Source: Stereocaulon alpinum
Lineage: Eukaryota > Ascomycota > Lecanoromycetes > Lecanorales > Stereocaulaceae
DNA length: 15,343 bases
Reading direction: 5' to 3'
Assembly (NCBI GenBank): GCA_018257865.1
Contig: JAEUBA010000259.1
Location: 1-15,343 of the forward strand
Positions 8,530 to 15,343 of the stretch are shown one piece after another. Within the stretch, counting starts at the first letter, position 1. The number at the start of each line of letters is the position of its first letter. The position numbers and the translations under genes were made by a program. The notes beneath the pieces were generated by a model. It worked only from the letters and a program-made list of their open reading frames with translations, searched no databases and was not told the origin of the DNA.

Positions 8530-8780
8530 TATTAGGCCTAACTATTATTAATATAGGATATATATAATACTTATTCTACTAGTACTTTAACTTCGTAACC
8601 TTTAAGCCTACTATTAGTACTCTAATTACTAAAATTAGTAGGGTATAGCTTAAACTAACTAAGTATAGAATAGTAAAGATCTTATACTTAAAGAAGAATA
8701 TACTATTATATAATATCCTTTATATACCTAAGTTAGGGTAAACCTCCTCTTAGGCTTTTAGTTAATAGATATTAGAATCT
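8530..8780 (+). pseudogene. Copia protease
   Basis: In the same frame as gag, the stretch around 8541-8580 reads TIINIGYI followed by a stop and YLFY. This corresponds to the copia aspartic protease active site (D-T/S-G...H) with Asp turned to Asn and His to Tyr. Further on, VKILYLKKNILLYNILYIPKLG (split here by its two halves near 8675 and 8720) resembles the conserved 'L-x-N-V-L-Y-V-P' segment that ends the domain. The protease would release gag and pol products. Confidence 0.7.
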
Positions 8781-8889
8781 ATATTAAATTCGCTAAAAAT
8801 AACTATATAATCTTATATCCTAAGCTTAGTAATATAATTACTAAATAATAATTTAGCCTTTATATATTAGAACTTCCCTAGGGGTAACT

Positions 8890-9750
8890 TATATTAAATA
8901 TATATAGTATACCTTTAGATACTATCCGCTAGCTTTAGTACGCCTATATAGGTTATATAGGTTAATAAAATATAGATTAGCTACCTAATATAACTATTAA
9001 AGTAGACTTTTTAAAGAAATTCTTAGATAAATTAACTTATAAATACTATATTCTAAGCTACTATTAGTCTACCCTATATAAGGACTTTATTAAACTTAGA
9101 ATACGCCTAATAGAATTTATTTATAGTAATATTATAAGGCCTATTAAGCCTATTAGCTTTAATATTAGTAAATAGATAATTACCTTTAAAGATAACTTTA
9201 CCTATTACTCTAAAGTCTACTATATAAAATATAAATTAGAGCTTAGGGATCTATTCTAATAGTTTTAGTATAAGTATAAGTAAATAGGGCGCCTAATCTA
9301 ACGCCTATATATAAATAATAGGGGCGAATATATTAAAGGAACCTTTTAGAATACTTTAGCCTTAAGGGGATTATCTATAAGCCTATAGTACCTAAGAACT
9401 TAGAATAAAATAGGATTACTAAATATTTTAGGTAGGTTCTTATTAGATATACCTATCCTCTACTACTAAGCTCTAAACTTAATAAATCCTTTTAGCCTAA
9501 AATTATAAAAATAGCTAATTATCTTATTATCCGGAGCTTAGTTATAAAGCTTATAAAGACTCTATATAAGGCCTTCTATAAGTATAAGCCTTATCTTAGG
9601 TATCTAAGGACCCTTAGCTCTAAAATATAGGCGCGAAACTATCTCTAAAAGAAATTTATAGATAAAAGTAACCCCTATTTCCTCTTAGGATATAAAAGGG
9701 ATAACTATATCTTTTACCTATAATTACTAAAATAGCGCGCTATTATCTGC
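8890..9750 (+). pseudogene. Copia integrase
   Basis: A GAG-pre-integrase-like segment with QYAYIGYIG (about 8935-8965) precedes the core, consistent with the H-x-R-x-G-H-x-G motif after RIP. The core reads EFIYSNIIRPIKPI (9113-9155), where Asp of the H-S-D motif is Asn, then TFKDNFTYYSKVYYIK (about 9180-9230). A C-terminal LLGYKRDNYIFYL at about 9685-9720 matches the 'F-L-G-Y' region of copia integrases. Its frame has remainder 2, unlike gag/protease, so an indel lies between about 8760 and 9110. Catalytic Asp loss and many stops make it inactive. Confidence 0.88.
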
Positions 9751-9918
9751 GCCGTTAATATCTATATATAGGAGAAACGGCCCTACTTTTATAAGGGTAA
9801 AGAACTCCTAGCTAAACGCTAATAGACCTCTACTTTAGGGGAAGTATATAATAGAAATTAGAATTCCGTTAACTTTAACTTTAATATATCTTTAGTATAA
9901 TTACCTAACTAAGAATCC

Positions 9919-9962
9919 TTAGGAGAATTACCTCCTTTAGAGGGAGAATTACCTCCCTTACC
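9919..9962 (+). repeat. 21-bp in-phase repeat in copia linker
   Basis: GGAGAATTACCTCC occurs at 9922 and again at 9943. The period of 21 bp keeps the frame and would give a tandem GELPPLE-type acidic/proline motif in the variable linker between integrase and RT. Such low-complexity linkers are common there. Confidence 0.6.
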
Positions 9963-10259
9963 CCTAACTTCTAAAGAAATATTATATTCTCCTTCTCTAA
10001 GCCTAAGTTTACTATTAATACTAAGCTCTTTAGCCCTATTATAGCTAGTATTACTAATAATAATAGGCGCTATAGAAGAGTAAAAGATAACTTAAGTCCT
10101 AGTAATATACCCTAAGCTTAATATTTCTAATATATAGAATCTTTCGCTAGACCCTCTTTATAAGTACTTAGTAATCTCTCTATTAACTTAAGCGAATTTA
10201 GCGGAACCCTATAAACCTAAAACCTACGCTAAAGTAATAGCTAATAATATATATAAAAT

Positions 10260-11091
10260 ATAGTAGGAGCTTGCTATAAATAACGAATTTAATTCCCTTA
10301 TAGCTAATAATACTTAGATACTAATATTACCCTTAAATAGCTAGAAAGTTCTTAGGGGTAGATAAGTCTATACCTTAAAATATAGCCCTAAGGGGGAAAT
10401 TATATATTATAAGGTATACTAAGTTATTTAAGGCTTTAAGTAATAAAAAGGCCTTAATTATAATAAAACTTTCGCCTTAGTAATTAAACCTATAAGCTAT
10501 AAGGCTATATTTATAATTACCGCTACTATAGATTAGAACCTAAAGTAGATAAACGTTAAAATAGTATTCCTCTATAGAGATATAAAAGAGGAGATCTTTA
10601 TAGAATAGCCTAAAGGTTTTATTTAAGGGGAAGTAAAAGTTTACCGCCTAAATAAGGCCTTATATAGGCTGAAATAATCCCCTTAAGTATAATATAATAC
10701 CTTCGCTAGCTTTATAAACGCTAAATTAGGCGTAGTCTTATTAGAAGCTAACTTAAGCGTATTTATTAATTCTAAAGATAAGACGCTAATTACCCTATAT
10801 ATAGATAATTTGCTAATTATAGGCCTTAGTAAGGAAGCTATTTAGAGGGTTAAAGATACCCTTAACTATTAGTTCTATATAATAGATCTTAGGCTATATA
10901 GCTATTACCTAGGGATAATAGTTACCTAAAACCGCTAATAACGAACGCTATAACTAGGCTAAGAGGCCTATATTAAGAAAGTACTTCGGGACTTTAGCCT
11001 TTAGGAATATAAAGAAACTATAATCTCTATAGAGATAACTTACTATCTAGAAAAAGCTCCTAACGATTTCTAAGCTAATACCTAAGACTAC
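10260..11091 (+). pseudogene. Copia reverse transcriptase, C-terminally cut
   Basis: In the frame with remainder 1, the stretch reads ELAINNEFNSLIANNT (about 10268-10320), VYTLKYSPKGEII, YNKTFALVIKPISYKAIF, then KVYRLNKALYRLK (10636-10680) and YIDNLLIIG at 10798-10824. It goes on to FYIIDLRLYSYYLGI and AYIKKVLRDFSL. This is the copia RT pattern. The active-site box should be YVDD; the second Asp is Asn through TG-to-TA change. The reading stops matching copia after YIGSLL (11092-11110), the start of the RT/RNase H linker, where the inverted-repeat arm begins. Confidence 0.92.
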
Positions 11092-11246
11092 TATATAGGC
11101 TCTTTACTAAGAATTAATCTCGTTATAATATAAGTTTTATATAGTTATTTGACCGATTTAAGTTTATACTAGTTCTAGAACGCTATTAATACTAGAATAT
11201 AACCGTTCTAAAACTATAAGAACTAGAACTACTAATAATTTTATAA
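11092..11246 (-). repeat. Right arm of ~154-bp inverted repeat
   Basis: This is the mirror copy of 1846-1999. The stem-loop is also present: AGTTCTAGAACG at 11171-11182 pairs, with one mismatch, with 11204-11215 around a 21-bp loop. One edge overlaps what can still be read as the copia YIGSLL segment, and the other abuts four perfect telomeric hexamers without a gap. Confidence 0.93.
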
Positions 11247-11271
11247 CCCTAACCCTAACCCTAACCCTAAC
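11245..11271 (-). repeat. Interstitial telomeric repeat (CCCTAA on + strand)
   Basis: Four perfect AACCCT units at 11245-11268 are followed by AAC. This is the standard TTAGGG-type telomere of filamentous fungi in C-strand orientation, as found at the left end of a chromosome. The hexamer contains neither CpA nor TpG, so RIP would leave it untouched and its intactness says nothing about age. The repeat is internal: LINE sequence follows 440 bp to the right and a copia remnant lies on the left. Confidence 0.93.
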
Positions 11272-11708
11272 TATAATATAAATATACTTAAAATAGAAGC
11301 TTTCTATAGAGGCCTAACTTAGTTAAGTACTTCTACCTAAAGACTAAGGTATACTTTATCTAAATATAATCTTACTAAGTATAGGTAAAAGCTAGCTTAC
11401 TTCTATTTATCTTCTATACTAATAGACTAGAGGATCTATATACTTTATTACCTATATCTATCTCCTACTAATATACTATATACTACTTATATTTTACTCC
11501 TTATTAATATATACAAGTAGTAAGTAATAAGCTATTAGATAAATATATTATAAGTAGTATTCTTCTATAAATAGGTTTCTTCCTTAGTAAGATATTATTA
11601 GTTATTCCTCCTCTACCTCTAGTATATTATTACTATTACTTCTATTAATACTAGTATTATCGTTAGTAAAAAATATTTTTAATATTTATAGGAATTCTAA
11701 GAAAGAGG
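11272..11708. other. Unassigned spacer between telomeric repeat and LINE
   Basis: I see no protein domain here. The stretch is AT-rich, with pyrimidine-rich runs (11600-11640), and almost lacks CpA/TpG (one at about 11514). It could be the 5' UTR of the LINE that starts at 11709, subtelomeric DNA or part of an LTR. The sequence upstream of the other LINE copy (3557-3640) does not obviously match it. Confidence 0.4.
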
Positions 11709-13366
11709 ATAGCGACGACGACGAGTATAATAAGCGAATAGGCCTACTAGGCTAGATAAGTAATCACACCGGGCTACGAACCTAGTAAAATAATATAGGA
11801 TAGGGAAGGGAGAGAGAAGGGGAGCGTTAGTAGTAGAGGTAAGTAAGGGACGTATCCTAATATAATAATAGAGCGATAGCGATAGTAGTAGAGGCCTACT
11901 AAAGATCTATATAGCTCTTAAGATAGGGAAAGAATTAAAGAAAGAATATAGTATATAAAGGCTACGGAGTAGGCGCTACTAAAGTTTATAGAGAAGGTCT
12001 AGGAGACGCTATAAGTAAATATAAATAAGACCGTATAAAGCTTTTTCTAGAACGCAGTAGAAAGGATTATAGAATATATATAGGAGAACACCGCTAAAAG
12101 ATACGCTATAAAGGAGTATCGTAGCTAATTAACGCGCGAAGACTACCCGACCGGAAGGGTAAATAGTAGCTAGGCGGATATAGCCCGTATAGTCTAAAAA
12201 GGCTAAAACACTATCTACCTAGCTATACCTAGGGTAGAAGATATTAAGAAAGCGAAGTAGATAACCGTTAGGATTAATAATAATAGCGAGAAGATATAGA
12301 TAGCTATAGTAACCCTCCCTTAACTAGTATAGATATTTAGGGGAGTAGGAGGGGCGACTAAGGAGATTATTATAGTAAGGAGGACTATAGGGGGGGATAT
12401 TATTCTCTAAATAGCCTTAGTAAAGGCTAGAGAAGAGCTAGAAAAGGATAATAAGTAGGTAAGGAGACTCTATAGGTTAGTAAGGGTACTCTAGAAGATA
12501 GTAATAGTAGCGGTCTATAGAGTAGAAAAGATAATAGATATAAAGGATTAATAGGGGGTCTTTAAAACCTTAAAGAAAGATAATAGGAAGCTCTACTTAG
12601 AGTTAGAGATAATAAAGGCTAAGTAGCCTATATTTATATTAAAGCTAGATATACTTAGGAGGGAGAAGAGGTTCTCTATAATAATAATTAAGGTCCTAAG
12701 CCTAGAAGTAGCGAACCGACTTATTATAGAGGGAATAGTAGTAGAGAATAGCCTCCTCTTCTATAATTACTAGGAGAGAGAGGCCGCCCCTAAGTAGTAC
12801 TTTAACTACTATAGGTATAGATATATTACTAAGGCGTATAAATACCCTACCTGCTATAGGATATACGCCTAAAACTATATAACTAATAATTATATAGAAA
12901 GAGCTAGCAGTAAGCCTAAGTACGTAGTATATAAGGGGGAGTACTTAGTATAGAGTAAAACCTACTTAATCTAATAGAAGGAGAACGTTAAGGCTAAGTA
13001 GAGAATTAAGTATAAGCTAAAATACTTTAAAGAGACCCTAAAGTAATACTTAGTAGGGCCTACGCTAGCGATACTAGGAAGGACTAGCCTAAAAAGGTAG
13101 TATAAAGTAATCTCTAAAAGGAAGAGGAAGGCCTTAGAGGATATAATAGATAAGCCTTAGAAAGGAACTAAGGAGGTAGCGAAGAGGGGATAACTAATAA
13201 CCCTCTTTAGGGTAGAGTAAGGGTAATAGCCCCTATCTATAGAGAGGATTAGTCTAATAAATACCCTTAGGTAGACTTTAGGAGTAGTAAAGACTACTAA
13301 GATTACTTAGATATAGGAGAACGTCTAAGCGGCTCTTACCTAATAAGGGATATACCCTACCTAAAA
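11709..13366 (+). pseudogene. LINE ORF1, gag-like protein with three zinc knuckles
   Basis: Codons start at positions divisible by 3. The former start is probably ATA at 11709, followed by GCG ACG ACG; homology with the inverted copy begins there, and the codon would be ATG before TG-to-TA change. A Ser/Arg-rich N-terminal part leads into a long Lys/Glu-rich, probably coiled-coil region (about 11910-12740). Near the C-terminal third lie three knuckles: CX2CX4HX4C at 12798-12839, CX2CX3HX4C at about 12855-12893 and CX2CX3HX6C at 12921-12965. Their metal-binding Cys and His positions read as Tyr at the correct spacing. A basic Lys/Thr/Pro-rich tail ends near 13366. The protein would bind element RNA. 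The start of ORF2 overlaps its end. Confidence 0.88.
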
Positions 13367-15343
13367 ATACTATAGTATAATATATAGAGGAAGAAGGATA
13401 CGGTAATAGTACTACTTCTTAAAAATAAAGACGTAAAAGATATAGACGTATTAGCGATTTAGGAGCTAGTACGTAACCTAATAAATAGAACCTTATATAA
13501 TATAAGTATAAGTAGATTCTACCTAGCTTATAGAGGAGACCTAGAGGCTAGGACGTATTTTTATATAAATAAGAGGATAGATCCTAATAACTAGGGGGTA
13601 GAATACTAAGGAGGCGACTTATACTTATTATAGATCTAAGTTATAAGGACTTAGAAGGATATTAAGGATAGGATAGAGAATACTAGAGGGCTGCTAGGGG
13701 AAAGAGTATAGGTATATAATATCTATAACCCCTTACTAGTAAGCTATATATTAAAGGATAGTCTAATAACTATCCTAAAACTAGAGGAAGCGCTAGGGAA
13801 CGAGGGTAAATATATAATTATAGGAGACTTTAACCTATACTACCTATATTAGAATAACTTAGAACGAATAATATACTACGCTATAGCAGACGAGCTGCTA
13901 GAGGTAGTAAGAGAGAGAGGTATAGTTCTAAGACTACTAGAGAAGGTAGTTATATAGTAGAATAGGGGCTTAGAGAGTACTATTAACCTTATATTCCTAA
14001 CTAAAGGCGCGTATAATACGATAGTAAAGTATAGGGTAAGGAATAACCTTAATATAGGATTAGACTATATACTAATTATTATAAAGCTAGAATAGATATA
14101 GAGCGAACGCTTAGTACGCTAGAAGAGGGCTTAGAAAAGGATAGAGGCGAAGGTAACTAAGGAGGAAATCTAGAAATATATAAAGATCCTAAATAAAGTA
14201 ATAAGCTAGTACCTAGTAGACTCTAAAGATATAATTAACTAGTATATCGATAGGCTTATAGCTATACTATAAGAGGTAATAGAAGATACTATCCTATATA
14301 AGGAACCGTACGTAGGGGCTAAGCTATATTAGAACGGGGTATATATAAGGGTAACTAAAATATTATAGGTAGCGCTTAAGGCCTACTACTATAGTAGGAA
14401 CGCAGAAACTAAGGAAGCCCTCTATTAGGCTAAAAGGGAAAAGGTTACTACCCTATAGAAGGCTAGGATAATAGCTTTTAGAGAGGGAGTCTATAAAGTA
14501 TTACTAAGACTAGGAGGAGTATAGTAACTCGCTAAATAGGGAAGGGAAAGGAGTATACGCCCTAAAGAGCTACCGTAATTCCCAGCTATTAAAGACGGAA
14601 ACGGGAATAAAGTAATAGACTTTAAGGGGAAGGTAAAGGCCCTAAGGAGGGTCCTCTTCCTACCTCTACCCCTAGTAGACCTAATAGATATAGAGGGGGC
14701 CGACTACTTAGAACCTATAGCGATAGATAGTAAGATTACCTTAAAGGAGGTAAAGGACGCGATTTAATACCTAGTAGTAGATAAGGCCCTAGGGATCTTA
14801 AGGATCCTAAATAGGTTCCTAAGAGTAGTATATATAGAGATAATAGAGATATTTAGAAGGATATTTTAAGCGTACTTAGACTATAGATACTACCTAAAGA
14901 AGTTCTAGGAGGCGAATATAGTAATACTAAAGAAACTAAAAAAGACTAACTATTTAGAGCCTAAGGCGTACTAGCCTATTATATTACTAGATATACTTAG
15001 AAAAGTATTAGAGATAGTAATAGCAAAATATCTTAGTAGAATAGCCGAAAGGAATTACCTACTCTTAGAATACTAGATAGGGGGTAGAAAGAGACGCTTA
15101 GTAGAAATAGCCTTAAAGACTATTATAGATTCAGTCTATATAATATAGAACTAAGGTAAAGATAACGTAGCGAGCCTACTATTACTAGATATAGTAGGGG
15201 TATTTAATAATATATCCTACAAAAGGCTACTCTATAACCTAAAGATAAAAGGAATCCCTAAGGGAATTATTTAGTAGACTATAAGCTTCCTTAAAGATAG
15301 AGCGATATTAATTACTCTAAGAGGTAAAACTAGCCTAGTAGAG
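13355..15343 (+). pseudogene. LINE ORF2, endonuclease-reverse transcriptase (partial)
   Basis: The frame has remainder 2 throughout. The N-terminal endonuclease reads YLKIL, a stop at Gln, YNI (about 13358-13380), DVLAI-stop-EL (the Q-E-P motif, near 13449), GDFNLYYLY (13823-13849) and GLDYILI at 14057-14077, where the S-D-H motif has become L-D-Y. The RT starts about 14930 with LKKTNYLEPKAY-type sequence and RPI turned to PI. It reads on through LRKVLEIVIAKYLSRIAE to motif A, LLLLDIVGVFNNIS (about 15176-15217), and KGIP...FLKDRAILITLRG at the window's end. The Y-A-D-D box would lie beyond the edge. The protein would nick target DNA and prime reverse transcription there. The start codon is lost. 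Confidence 0.92.

Larger units (their letters stand above)
7560..11091 (+). mobile_element. Ty1/copia retrotransposon remnant, 3'-truncated
   Basis: The plus strand shows gag, protease, integrase and reverse transcriptase in that order, which distinguishes Ty1/copia from Ty3/gypsy. The readable frame changes from positions divisible by 3 (gag, protease) to remainder 2 (integrase) and remainder 1 (RT), so at least two net indels have occurred besides RIP stops. Homology ends at about 11091-11105 in the conserved GSLL segment between RT and RNase H; RNase H and a 3' LTR are absent. A 5' LTR would be expected within about 7230-7560, but it cannot be recognised without a partner. Confidence 0.9.
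1..15343. other. RIP-saturated AT-rich block
   Basis: CpA and TpG dinucleotides are almost absent over most of the window, whereas CpG, CpC, CpT and TpA are common. This is what exhaustive C-to-T change at CpA on both strands leaves behind, the known signature of repeat-induced point mutation in ascomycetes. Consequences are visible in every element: in-frame TAG/TAA where Gln or Trp is expected, His and Cys replaced by Tyr, Ala by Val, Asp by Asn, and almost no start codons. I found ATG on the + strand only at 5210 and 6630, and its complement CAT only at 993, 6325 and 7249. Residual CpA/TpG cluster in 1-1350, in the minisatellite and around 6700-7560. Confidence 0.93.
11709..15343 (+). mobile_element. 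Tad1-like LINE (non-LTR retrotransposon), runs off window
   Basis: ORF1 with three cysteine knuckles is followed, with slight overlap, by ORF2 with an apurinic-type endonuclease and a reverse transcriptase. This is the organisation of Tad1-clade LINEs of filamentous fungi. The window ends inside the RT. RIP stops are frequent, but no net frameshift is needed within either ORF, so this copy decayed mostly by point mutation. Confidence 0.93.

Noticed and set aside
3..15343. In-frame TAA/TAG at Gln and Trp positions as a sign of stop-codon reassignment
   Set aside because: His-to-Tyr, Cys-to-Tyr, Asp-to-Asn and Ala-to-Val changes and the loss of ATG codons occur with the same CpA/TpG bias, so mutation explains all of them. 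Reassignment would explain only the stops.
1..15343. tRNA, rRNA or giant-transposon (tyrosine-recombinase) genes
   Set aside because: I saw no cloverleaf-like tRNA sequence with intact boxes, no rRNA-like conserved block and no recognisable tyrosine recombinase motif on either strand.

Overview
This window looks like a heavily degenerate, AT-rich block of a filamentous ascomycete genome (Pezizomycotina; species not assignable from sequence alone). Two things point there. First, CpA and its complement TpG are almost eliminated on both strands while CpG, CpC and CpT survive and TpA is very frequent, which is the footprint of repeat-induced point mutation (RIP). Second, telomeric hexamers of the TTAGGG/CCCTAA type are present. 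RIP has turned CAG, CAA and TGG codons into stops, removed nearly every ATG, and changed His and Cys codons to Tyr and catalytic Asp codons to Asn. I see no intact gene.

Layout. 3-1256 (+): one decayed reading frame for an unrecognised, Lys-rich protein with an internal repeat. 1349-1776: a minisatellite of 28-bp and 37-bp units with a 93-bp higher-order period, passing into a 9-bp array and a short degenerate telomere-like tract (1801-1827). 1846-1999: one arm of a ~154-bp inverted repeat whose other arm is 11092-11246. 2000-3556 (-): ORF1 (gag-like) of a Tad1-type LINE, cut at its 3' side. 3640-6700 (-): pol of a Ty3/gypsy chromovirus (RT, RNase H, integrase, chromodomain) lacking gag/protease and recognisable LTRs. 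6700-7500: poorly assignable sequence with a palindrome doublet and a 37-bp tandem duplication. About 7560-11091 (+): a Ty1/copia element (gag, protease, integrase, RT) cut at the RT/RNase H linker. 11245-11271: four perfect CCCTAA-type repeats. 11272-11708: unassigned spacer. 11709-15343 (+): a second LINE copy with ORF1 and ORF2 (endonuclease and RT), running off the window.

The genes do not form a working pathway: this is a graveyard of retroelements. The most interesting architecture is the ~9.4-kb segment between the two inverted-repeat arms. Each arm is flanked on its outer side by telomere-type sequence (degenerate on the left, perfect on the right). In the orientation seen, the flanks resemble two chromosome ends facing each other across the segment. 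This may be a telomere-associated insertion, a telomere fusion scar or duplicated subtelomeric material; the sequence alone cannot decide.
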